A program made the translations under genes and the position numbers. A stretch of 23,345 nucleotides of DNA, taken from Nostoc sp. CHAB 5834. GTDB lineage: Bacteria; Cyanobacteriota; Cyanobacteriia; Cyanobacteriales; Nostocaceae. This document shows, piece by piece, positions 15,122-21,727 of the stretch. Each line of letters opens with the position of its first letter. Position 1 is the stretch's first letter. The notes under the pieces are model-generated. The model was not told where the DNA came from. It saw nothing but the letters and a program-made list of their open reading frames with translations, and made no database searches. The stretch is from assembly GCA_020829485.1 (NCBI GenBank), contig JAIVFU010000098.1, positions 1-23,345 of the forward strand. Reading direction: 5' to 3'.

Positions 15122-15391
15122 ATGGACAGCAATACTTTCAGCCTACTTGACGAGATGAAACAAATCTGGGGGGAGACATTTGAGCAATTAAACAACTCCG
15201 AAAGACTCTGGCTACTTTCATCATTAACCGGAACGATGACTACAGAGGCAAACTCATATTACGACCCCCATAAAGTAGATGGTTGCATTACCCCTGCTAC
15301 TGAGCGATTTAATGAATTGTCTTTCCAGGAGCAATTAGGTTTATGTGAGGCACTTATCAATCAAATTAAATCCAATCTGACCAAGCGATAA
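15122..15391 (+). CDS. Hypothetical protein (89 aa)
   Basis: An 89-residue helical protein (begins MDSNTFSLLDEMKQIWGETF; a second helical part is LSFQEQLGLCEALINQIKSN). GGGAG lies about 8 bases before the ATG. No known motif. It sits 30 bp after the 67-aa gene and 35 bp before the next, consistent with one transcript. Function unknown. Confidence 0.6.
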   Translation: MDSNTFSLLDEMKQIWGETFEQLNNSERLWLLSSLTGTMTTEANSYYDPHKVDGCITPATERFNELSFQEQLGLCEALINQIKSNLTKR

Positions 15392-15397
15392 ATCTAT

Positions 15398-15419
15398 CTG
15401 GGGCAGTTGATGTCCCCAG
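15398..15419 (+). promoter_or_regulatory. Hairpin before the 142-aa gene
   Basis: CTGGGG and CCCCAG form perfect 6-bp arms around a 10-base loop, 7 bases before the ATG at 15427. It could limit ribosome access to that gene. No T-run follows, so it is not a typical terminator. Confidence 0.35.
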
Positions 15420-15426
15420 TAAAATC

Positions 15427-15855
15427 ATGTCATCCAGAGCAGATAAATATATCTTCCCATCCTCTGTTGCTGCAATCGGGGGAGCCTTAATCCTTGCTCC
15501 ATTGTTTCTGCAAATGCCATCTGAATATAAAACTTTTACAACTAAAAAGCAGTTGGCAGTTAGCGAGGAAATAAACCGTGACCGCATCCAGCAGCGCAAA
15601 ACTACTGCCGATTTAATTCAGAAAACTGGACTACTACCAGAAGGTAGGAGCTTGCGATTAATTGATTATGACAACTCGAAAACTCGCCCTCGGCTAAGGA
15701 AGCAAACACTTCAAAATTATTTAGCTGATGAATTGATTTTCGTCTACGACAGGAGCAACATTTGTGCGGGGAGAATTCAGAATCGTAAGTTTACCTGGAA
15801 GGGCGATTCATCAACAGCTTGTAAAAACGCACCAGTAATTAATTCAGACAATTAA
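15427..15855 (+). CDS. Membrane-anchored hypothetical protein (142 aa)
   Basis: A 142-residue protein with one N-terminal hydrophobic segment (about 10-29, FPSSVAAIGGALILAPLFLQ) after a short basic start, then a hydrophilic Arg/Lys-rich region and a C-terminal beta-like part with two cysteines (about 113 and 131). The topology suggests a membrane-tethered domain outside the cytoplasm, where the cysteines could pair. No family recognised. The next gene, a polytopic membrane protein, starts 7 bases after the stop. Confidence 0.6.
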   Translation: MSSRADKYIFPSSVAAIGGALILAPLFLQMPSEYKTFTTKKQLAVSEEINRDRIQQRKTTADLIQKTGLLPEGRSLRLIDYDNSKTRPRLRKQTLQNYLADELIFVYDRSNICAGRIQNRKFTWKGDSSTACKNAPVINSDN

Positions 15856-15862
15856 GGAAATA

Positions 15863-16528
15863 ATGGAAAGTAATAAACCACCTTTAACAGCTTCCGATGG
15901 GCGTACTCCTTTGACCGCACCAGCCCGTAAACCACAGAAAGATAAATCTGACATCTTTCACACTCTGGCTAAATGGCTCGTCATTTTAATCTCAATCATT
16001 CCCCGCTTTTTAGCATCCGTAATGGAGCATTTCTCAGAGGCAGGAAGTGTGGGTGCAATTGCACTTGGTTCTCTCGTATTTGTGGTTGGAGTGTTGTTTA
16101 CTGCGGATAGTTATTGGCAATCGTTATTCGGCGGCGCTGCACTGTTTCCATTTTTTGAGCAAGTATGGGCTGGTTGGTCTTGGTTGCCGGGGTTTACTTT
16201 GTATCCACTAAAAGCCTGGGCTGGAATTGTTTTTAATCCTGCTTTTATATTCGCTATCGCCCTTTCGTTCGTGATCCAAATTATCCAGTCAGCCACGATT
16301 CGGAATGCTGCATTTGGAGTAAAAGGTGCTAGCGGGATATCACCCAGGACGGTTGGGTTGATTGCAATCGCCAGTTGGAGCTTTGATTTAATCCAGACAT
16401 TTAGCAGTCGCAATCCCTTGCAGTTTACAGACCCAGGTGATATTTTCAAGTGCTTGGTTTATAACCTATTTTCTATCGTCGCTGCGGAACTGGGCTATGT
16501 CGTCTACCGCATTTTGAAGGGTAACTAA
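15863..16528 (+). CDS. Polytopic membrane protein (221 aa)
   Basis: The N-terminal 30 residues are hydrophilic and cytosolic-looking (Pro/Lys/Thr). About five transmembrane helices follow (roughly 34-53, 62-82, 120-142, 160-178, 195-216), with a Trp-rich loop at 100-120. AAGGAA lies 6 bases before the ATG. I do not recognise the family. It sits directly upstream of a membrane-anchored ATPase. A membrane platform plus motor pairing, as in conjugation or DNA-pumping machines, is a reasonable hypothesis but is not shown by sequence. Confidence 0.65.
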   Translation: MESNKPPLTASDGRTPLTAPARKPQKDKSDIFHTLAKWLVILISIIPRFLASVMEHFSEAGSVGAIALGSLVFVVGVLFTADSYWQSLFGGAALFPFFEQVWAGWSWLPGFTLYPLKAWAGIVFNPAFIFAIALSFVIQIIQSATIRNAAFGVKGASGISPRTVGLIAIASWSFDLIQTFSSRNPLQFTDPGDIFKCLVYNLFSIVAAELGYVVYRILKGN

Positions 16529-16598
16529 TTACAAATGATAGCGATTGCACTCCGGGTAATTTGGCAGGGCAATCGCCTGACAATAAGGCACTAAAATC

Positions 16599-18545
16599 AT
16601 GGAAGATAAGCCTCCTTTCCCACGTCTAGAAACACCCCAAACTGCACATATTCGTGCATCTTACCCTACGATTGAATATCTTGAAAATGGCTATGTTGCG
16701 GACTGGTTAAAAGAGCGTTGCGACCAACTTTTAGAGCTAGCAAGAGAAGAACGCTCTGGCATCAATGCCAATAAACTGATATCTGGTGTGGTTTTGACCG
16801 CCGGATTTTTCTTACACGCATTATCACCACTAGCGCCCGTTGGTGTCGTCCTGGGATTGGTGGGATACATTCATGGATGCTTTATCGATGCCAGCCACAC
16901 AGGTTCGTTCTCTCCGCTTCCATTTCTTCGAGGGAATATTCTGGATTTAGCGGGGACTTTGGGCAATGCAGATTTGAGAGAATCTTCGAGTAACAATCCA
17001 GATGAATTTGAACAACTGCAATATTATCTTTCCCCAAGAGAGCGCAAGGAGTACGAGTTTTTAAATGCTCATTTTGCACTCTTGACCGACTATTTGACGC
17101 AAGTAGAATCTTTAAAAAGATTCCATGCATACAGATGGATGTTTGATTCCTTTATTCAATTTAACGGAGCGATTCCTACTAAGGAACAAATTAATAATCA
17201 CATCACCAAGGTCGCGCCAGATTTGAGGATTAACAACAATCTTCTAAATGCACTAGACCAACATCGCGCACAAATTGAGGCATCTAGGTTGGAGTCCAAC
17301 AAGCCTAAATTCATTGAGCCGCAGCCGACTAAATACATTACCGACGACCAACTTTATAGCGGGAAGTCTGAAATATCTCTGCCAGCATCTCAAACTGACT
17401 CTACAACCCCGTCCACACAGGCATTACTCAATATGCCATTGCCTCAACGGGCAAGCACAATTATTAATTCGTTGAAAGCGGATGGATTTAAGATTGATGA
17501 GGCCATCGGCTCTCAGATTATTGCTATTTGCGGTTCCCAAAGAGGCGGGAAGGGGACACTTGCTGGAATACTCACGATTTTATCAGTGGCAGATAATTCC
17601 GGGTTGAAAGTCGAATATTTCACGGCAGGAGTTGACGTTTATCCCTTTGCTTGCAGCCTTCATAGCGGGTTAGGTCATCCGGGGAGAAAGGCAGATGAAG
17701 CCGACAAATTAGTGGCACAATATCTGCAACAATTCCTGAAGAAGTTAGAAAACTCTCCTCCCTATTCCAACAAAAATTTACTGGTTGTAATCGACGAAGC
17801 CATGAGGTTACTTTCATTGTTGTCAGAGTCGGAGAGAAGTGAACTTTTACAATTCCTCTTATCAAGGTTCGAGAAAACAGGCGCGACTTTAATCCTTGTG
17901 CTTCACGCATCGAACCTGACTTCAATTGCTGGAAAAGAAACCGGAGGCTTGGCAGCAACTTTTAAGGCTGGAATTAACTTCATTGGTTGCCAAACTCAAT
18001 CAGTATCGATTGGCGCACTTCGGAAAATTAATGTTGCAAGCGGAGCGTATTTCAAAGCTAACCCTAATAACTTTGGGGAGCCGATTAAGGGAGGAGAGTT
18101 AGGCTCATTACCCGAATGGCTAAAGACTAAGTTGCATCCTGGTAACAATCAGCCCGACCCTGTACGTTCGCTTCTAACTTTCTTCCCTGAATTGCGGCAA
18201 GAACATAACTCCGCATCTCTGCCTGAAAATGAAAAGTTGGGCGAATTAGACGATGTTTCACGGCTTGAATTAGCTTTACTAATTGAGCAGCCAGAATTTA
18301 TAGATGCCCCCAGGACTGAAGTTGACATTGGAGTAAAAAAGGATTTATCTGACCTAGCCTTGCGTCTACTATCATTCTTTGAAAATGCAAAAAATAAGGA
18401 GCCGAAGCTACTCTCAGACCTGAAGAAAAAAGATGAGCTTAGGCAGGAAGGAGATATAAAACTGATTACTGCTTTATGCGAATTAGTTAATACTGGACAG
18501 CTTATTTTTGATGGCAAAGAAAGCTGGCGTAAATATGATTGGTAG
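16599..18545 (+). CDS. Membrane-anchored P-loop ATPase (FtsK/HerA/VirD4-like)
   Basis: A 648-residue protein. Two adjacent hydrophobic segments at about 58-78 and 80-98 would anchor it. A helical region (135-230) and a disordered Ser/Thr-rich linker (250-285) follow, then an ATPase core with Walker A GSQRGGKGT (312-320), Walker B LLVVIDEA (394-401; D399, E400) and a sensor-like LVLHASN (433-439). The C-terminus (about 580-648) looks like a winged helix. The P-loop, with Gly after the Lys, and the membrane anchor fit DNA-pumping ATPases such as type IV coupling proteins or FtsK/HerA. No relaxase or VirB-type gene is present, so conjugative function is unproven. No strong Shine-Dalgarno sequence precedes the ATG. 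Confidence 0.75.
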   Translation: MEDKPPFPRLETPQTAHIRASYPTIEYLENGYVADWLKERCDQLLELAREERSGINANKLISGVVLTAGFFLHALSPLAPVGVVLGLVGYIHGCFIDASHTGSFSPLPFLRGNILDLAGTLGNADLRESSSNNPDEFEQLQYYLSPRERKEYEFLNAHFALLTDYLTQVESLKRFHAYRWMFDSFIQFNGAIPTKEQINNHITKVAPDLRINNNLLNALDQHRAQIEASRLESNKPKFIEPQPTKYITDDQLYSGKSEISLPASQTDSTTPSTQALLNMPLPQRASTIINSLKADGFKIDEAIGSQIIAICGSQRGGKGTLAGILTILSVADNSGLKVEYFTAGVDVYPFACSLHSGLGHPGRKADEADKLVAQYLQQFLKKLENSPPYSNKNLLVVIDEAMRLLSLLSESERSELLQFLLSRFEKTGATLILVLHASNLTSIAGKETGGLAATFKAGINFIGCQTQSVSIGALRKINVASGAYFKANPNNFGEPIKGGELGSLPEWLKTKLHPGNNQPDPVRSLLTFFPELRQEHNSASLPENEKLGELDDVSRLELALLIEQPEFIDAPRTEVDIGVKKDLSDLALRLLSFFENAKNKEPKLLSDLKKKDELRQEGDIKLITALCELVNTGQLIFDGKESWRKYDW

Positions 18546-18546
18546 T

Positions 18547-18660
18547 TCGCCACGCCACAGTAAAAACTATGCTTTCGAGGGTGTGGCAGTGTGGCGTGGT
18601 GCTGTGGCGAGAATCTGTGGGATGCTTTACCAGTAAGCGCCACAGCCATACCACACCACA
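18547..18660. repeat. GTGTGGC-rich nested inverted repeats after the ATPase gene
   Basis: CCACGCCACA (18550-18559) pairs perfectly with TGTGGCGTGG (18590-18599). GCTGTGGCG (18601-18609) pairs perfectly with CGCCACAGC (18638-18646). Further GTGTGG/CCACACC copies surround these. The set can fold into two large hairpins on either strand. There is no T-run, so it is not a standard terminator. A protein-binding site or transfer origin is possible. Confidence 0.55.
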
Positions 18661-18726
18661 AATGTAATGTAGAAAAAATTAATAATCAATTACTTTAACT
18701 GAACGACACAGATAGTTATCACAATT

Positions 18727-19038
18727 ATGCCCAATCCCCATTCGCCCAGAGAATTAACTTCCCAACAATTACAAAGATTACGGGCATATATCTATGTTGA
18801 CCCTCCCTTGGATCATTACCAGTTCCTATCTAAGTGGGATATTAGTCGGGAATTAACTGCTCAAATTTGTCGTTGTGATCTTCGGACGATCAACGCTTGG
18901 TTTGCTCATGGACGCATACATCGATCGCCCCAGGAATATTATTTATGGCATCTAAGTTTCGCGGATATTATTCTAGAGCGATTTGATGAATTGCCAGATT
19001 TTCTACAACTCCTGCTGAGTCCTGTCGATGATTTTTAA
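18727..19038 (+). CDS. Helix-turn-helix-like hypothetical protein (103 aa)
   Basis: A 103-residue protein whose centre (WDISRELTAQICRCDLRTIN, then AWFAHGR) reads as a helix-turn-helix: a helix, a Cys-containing turn and a recognition-like helix, followed by an Arg-His-Arg-Ser-Pro stretch and a hydrophobic C-terminal helix pair. Proteins of this style occur in cyanobacteria as small regulators, but I cannot name the family. A 180-bp gap with the hairpin cluster separates it from the ATPase gene, so it may have its own promoter. Confidence 0.55.
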   Translation: MPNPHSPRELTSQQLQRLRAYIYVDPPLDHYQFLSKWDISRELTAQICRCDLRTINAWFAHGRIHRSPQEYYLWHLSFADIILERFDELPDFLQLLLSPVDDF

Positions 19039-19144
19039 AGGTACACGCTCTAATCTATATCGCTGCAAAAGTCAATGATATTTCATCATATCTTGTGCCT
19101 ATCTAATCTAATTACACTGGTTTCTGATTTTTTGAAAATTAGCC

Positions 19145-19969
19145 ATGTCGCTTACTTCTTTTCTGGAGATTCCCGAAGTTAAAGCTAAATTCGCCCTTGA
19201 ATTTCAAAAACCAAAATTTGATGTAAAACGAGAATTATTAGCACCCCTAATTTTAGAAGGACATTCTCGGTTGATAGGCACAGCCGCAGATTACTGCCTC
19301 CGCTTTTATGTAAAATACATAAACCCTCACGCCCAGGAGGACGAGGGTGGATGGGTGGCGGAACGCGCTGTAAAGATGCTGAAAAGGCGAGGAGAAAATA
19401 GCCTTTATGAGCTTGGTAATGCAGCCGTTATAGAGGCTAGAGAAAATTACCAACAATTTTTGAGAACTGGAGAATTTACAGATGATTTGCTCCGCTCTGC
19501 TTTATTATTGGCAAAATTAGATCCACTCAATCGCCGCAGTGATTATATTGTCGAAAATCTGGAATCCATCGATAATGAAGATATTGCAGACTTAAGGAAT
19601 TTAATTAACATTGTCGAGCCTAATGTTTTTAGGACACAAGGAAGGGTTCTTTTAAATCCTGATTTGGGCCCAGGCAGTCTTCTAGTTAAAGGAGCAGATG
19701 CGGATTTAATTTTGGATGATCTACTGATCGATGTCAAGACAACAATAAAATTTACTTTGGAGCGTAAAGCCTTTGACCAATTGTTAGGATACTATACTCT
19801 ATCGGTGATCGAAAGACGATTTGACCCAGAGATTAAAGAGATAAGGCGCTTAGGCATATATTTTAGCCGCTACGCATACCTCCATGAGTTCCCTGTAGAT
19901 CAGGTTATTAATCCTAAAACTTTTCCGCAGTTCTTAATTTGGTTTGAGAAACGAGCGCAAGAAACATAG
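19145..19969 (+). CDS. PD-(D/E)XK nuclease-like protein (274 aa)
   Basis: The catalytic pattern is GADADLIL (183-190, acidic D187), then DVK (196-198) as the (D/E)-x-K, then QLLGY (212-216), the Gln/Tyr motif found in Cas4/RecB-type nucleases. An N-terminal helix with RLIGTAADYCLRF (42-54) resembles the substrate-binding start of that superfamily. It is predicted to cut or trim DNA. There are no Cas4 iron-sulfur cysteines and no CRISPR array nearby. A separate 106-bp gap precedes it. It could serve the ATPase module, plasmid processing or defence; the sequence does not decide. Confidence 0.65.
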   Translation: MSLTSFLEIPEVKAKFALEFQKPKFDVKRELLAPLILEGHSRLIGTAADYCLRFYVKYINPHAQEDEGGWVAERAVKMLKRRGENSLYELGNAAVIEARENYQQFLRTGEFTDDLLRSALLLAKLDPLNRRSDYIVENLESIDNEDIADLRNLINIVEPNVFRTQGRVLLNPDLGPGSLLVKGADADLILDDLLIDVKTTIKFTLERKAFDQLLGYYTLSVIERRFDPEIKEIRRLGIYFSRYAYLHEFPVDQVINPKTFPQFLIWFEKRAQET

Positions 19970-20181
19970 AAACGGATGGTAGATGAAGATTAGCTAATTA
20001 TCCCCCCACAGAGCCAAAATTCCCGTATTCATTCTTTATTCCCTATGCCTTTTTTTGGTGTGGGGAATTGTTGTTGTAGTAGGGTTATGTTTAATGCAAA
20101 TAAGCCCAAAATTTTATTCACCTGTTCAAAATCTTCTTCAAGTCACAGTGAGGATTTCTGGGCTTATCTTCTCACTACAAG

Positions 20182-20199
20182 TTTCCCAAAATTGGGAAA
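20182..20199. repeat. Palindrome TTTCCCAA-AA-TTGGGAAA
   Basis: Perfect 8-bp arms with a 2-bp centre; a member of the plasmid-wide TTCCC...GGGAA family. Confidence 0.75.
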
Positions 20200-20298
20200 T
20201 TGCGAGAATTAACGAATAAGCCAATAACCGCCGCACAGAGCCAAAAATCGCATATTGTGCATTAAATAATTTATATCCAGTTTAAAGAATTAATGCCC

Positions 20299-20315
20299 AT
20301 TCCCAATTGGGGAAT
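20299..20315. repeat. Palindrome CCCAATTGGG core
   Basis: CCCAATTGGG (20302-20311) is a perfect 10-bp palindrome within an imperfect ATTCCC...GGGAAT. It lies about 100 bp from the copy at 20182. Confidence 0.65.
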
Positions 20316-20400
20316 TTATGCAATCATCACGAGTCATGACTTGGCTACTCTCTACCAATATCTAATTCTCGTAACTTTGACTTGAATCTGTAACTGGTTC

Positions 20401-20544
20401 ATGCTGACGATTGTAGCGGCTATGCCTACGCTTTCTTCCCCCTCAGTTATCTTGGAAATGGACGATCATCGCACCCTTCATCCCTGCAATACCCCCCAGA
20501 ACATTTCACCGCACCTATGGCAGTTTTTAGCCAAACTTGATTAG
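20401..20544 (+). CDS. Doubtful small ORF (47 codons)
   Basis: ATG at 20401 to TAG at 20544. The peptide end, NTPQNISPHLWQFLAKLD, looks protein-like, but the 5' part runs through a cyanobacterial dispersed-repeat fragment (GCCTACGCT at about 20424) and there is no ribosome-binding site. It could be a remnant or chance. Confidence 0.2.
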   Translation: MLTIVAAMPTLSSPSVILEMDDHRTLHPCNTPQNISPHLWQFLAKLD

Positions 20545-20562
20545 AAAATTAATTAGTGAAAG

Positions 20563-21336
20563 CTAAAAAGGTATTTCGTCTTCGTAACTATTGTACAAGT
20601 TATAGGCTGGTTGAGATGCTCTACTTGGCCAATATTTCTCTCCATCAGAGCTAATGACATATCCACCAGGATTAGCAGAATTTCCTTCACGAGTAATAAG
20701 GTTTCCGTATGAATCAAAAGCTCCCCCATTACGAATTACTTCAGAATCTTGAAGAGTGTATTTTCTGATTGGCAGAATACGTTCGCATACCCCTCTTAAA
20801 TATCCTGGAGTCTTTCTAGCATTACTAATTGCTACAAACTCTTCTGAAGGAATACGTTGTGTTTCCATATCTTTATACCCTACCAGTTCATTAATAGCTG
20901 GCATATTCTGAAAACGTCTTGTGTCTCGGTAAAGTTTTCCTTCTGAGATATTTCCTTTAAAGCCCATTTTATGGGATATCTTAGCACCTTCATAAGATAC
21001 AGGGCGAGAATAATATAAGCCTGGATTTTCTGCTGTGAATTTCTTAAATTCTTTAAACATTTGCCCCATCTCTTTATAAGGAGGGGGTAAATTAGAAACA
21101 CCGTAACCATTTTGTTCAGGTGTCGTAACAGAAAATTTATCACTAACATCTGGATAACGAGTAGCTACTGTTACCTCTCCATCAGGATCTATATAACTTT
21201 TAACTCTGTTTCCTTCATAAAAAACATCCGACTTTGGAGCATTAAGCTTTTCATAAATCCTATCAATCCTAGATTTAGGATAAAGCTTGCGACCAATCTT
21301 TATTAAGTGGTCATCAAGAAGTTGCAATGCGTTCAT
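20563..21336 (-). CDS. Orphan hypothetical protein (257 aa)
   Basis: A 257-residue soluble protein, rich in Tyr, Asn and Gly, with no membrane segment. The stretch GAKISHKMGF followed by GKLYRDTRRF (about 118-143) has a faint resemblance to the C-terminal part of acetyltransferase-like domains in phage polyvalent proteins, but I would not assign it. By eye the coding DNA is richer in A+T than the neighbouring genes, which may indicate separate acquisition. The start ATG (21336-21334) lies inside the end of an upstream 52-codon frame on the same strand. It is an isolated accessory gene between a gene-poor region and the recombinase. Confidence 0.6.
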   Translation of the reverse strand: MNALQLLDDHLIKIGRKLYPKSRIDRIYEKLNAPKSDVFYEGNRVKSYIDPDGEVTVATRYPDVSDKFSVTTPEQNGYGVSNLPPPYKEMGQMFKEFKKFTAENPGLYYSRPVSYEGAKISHKMGFKGNISEGKLYRDTRRFQNMPAINELVGYKDMETQRIPSEEFVAISNARKTPGYLRGVCERILPIRKYTLQDSEVIRNGGAFDSYGNLITREGNSANPGGYVISSDGEKYWPSRASQPAYNLYNSYEDEIPF

Positions 21337-21472
21337 ATAATCTTTGCCATACTTGCGATATCTGCTGAGGCGATATTGAATTACGCACAGCTTGCAATGC
21401 TTCTCTCACTTCACTTGCTGTCGTCTTCACTGTCGCCTTGCAAAGTGCTTCTGGTAAATCATCATAAGTCAT
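21314..21472 (-). pseudogene. Small ORF upstream of and overlapping the 257-aa gene, possibly 5'-truncated
   Basis: ATG at 21472 to TGA at 21316-21314 gives 52 residues with good helical character (TYDDLPEALCKATVKTTASE). It overlaps the next gene by 23 bp. The frame stays open upstream to about 21557 without an ATG, through plausible coding sequence (VTPTPYGLPEFLAGCL) and into a TTCCC...GGGAA palindrome. This suggests an older gene whose 5' end was replaced. Alternatively it is a genuine 52-aa gene coupled to the next one. Confidence 0.4.
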
Positions 21473-21533
21473 CAGGCATCCAGCCAGAAATTCGGGAAGC
21501 CCATAAGGTGTAGGTGTAACGACCTGCGATCGC

Positions 21534-21553
21534 TTTTCCCAATATTGGGAAAA
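21534..21553. repeat. 20-bp perfect palindrome TTTTCCCAATATTGGGAAAA
   Basis: A perfect 20-bp palindrome, the longest of the five TTCCC...GGGAA elements, lying next to a HIP1 octamer (21526-21533). Confidence 0.8.
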
Positions 21554-21631
21554 ATGGTACCTGCGCTACTCTCCATTATGTCGGTTTTTTTTTATTGGGG
21601 CTTACGCCCTGACTGTTGTGTGGGAAACTGA

Positions 21632-21671
21632 GATTTAATTGCTGATAACGAATCTTATCGGCAATTAAATC
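21632..21671. repeat. 40-bp inverted repeat upstream of the recombinase
   Basis: GATTTAATTGC and GCAATTAAATC form perfect 11-bp arms, with GATAA/TTATC arms nested inside. It is A+T-rich and lies about 57 bp before the recombinase ATG. A run of A follows on the plus strand, so it is not a plus-strand terminator. A recombination (res/att) core or a protein-binding site is plausible. Confidence 0.6.
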
Positions 21672-21704
21672 AAAAAAAATAAACCCTACTTCCAGAGCAG
21701 GGTT
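21672..21704 (-). terminator. Minus-strand terminator in front of the recombinase
   Basis: On the minus strand AACCCT (21704-21699) pairs with AGGGTT (21687-21682) and is followed by TA and eight T (21679-21672). It would stop transcription coming back from inside the recombinase gene, for example an antisense RNA. Confidence 0.55.
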
Positions 21705-21709
21705 ATTAA

Positions 21710-21715
21710 TATAAT
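21710..21715 (+). promoter_or_regulatory. -10 box TATAAT for the recombinase
   Basis: A consensus TATAAT lies 12 bases before the ATG at 21728, which would leave a leader of only a few bases. No clear -35. Confidence 0.4.
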
Positions 21716-21727
21716 GTTGTTGTATCT

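Larger units (their letters stand above)
19970..20562. other. Gene-poor region with palindromes and direct repeats
   Basis: About 590 bp. Contents: CACAGAGCCAAAA twice (20007-20019 and 20234-20246); CCCCACA/TGTGGGG (20004-20010 with 20059-20065); ATAAGCCCA/TGGGCTTAT (20100-20108 with about 20159-20167); and two TTCCC...GGGAA palindromes. One 47-codon ORF lies at 20401-20544 (listed separately). No convincing gene. It could hold a second origin, a transfer site or a structured RNA. Confidence 0.5.

Noticed and set aside
16599..18545. Firm call as a conjugative coupling protein (TraD/VirD4)
   Set aside because: Only the P-loop, Walker B and membrane anchor are visible; no relaxase or mating-pair genes on the circle.
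18149..18661. 170-codon minus-strand frame opposite the ATPase gene end
   Set aside because: Shadow of the well-supported plus-strand gene; Ser/Phe-rich antisense composition.
19145..19969. cas4 assignment
   Set aside because: No four-cysteine iron-sulfur cluster and no CRISPR context.
21632..21671. Transcription terminator for either strand
   Set aside because: The adjacent run is A on the plus strand, and no T-run follows the hairpin in either transcript direction.
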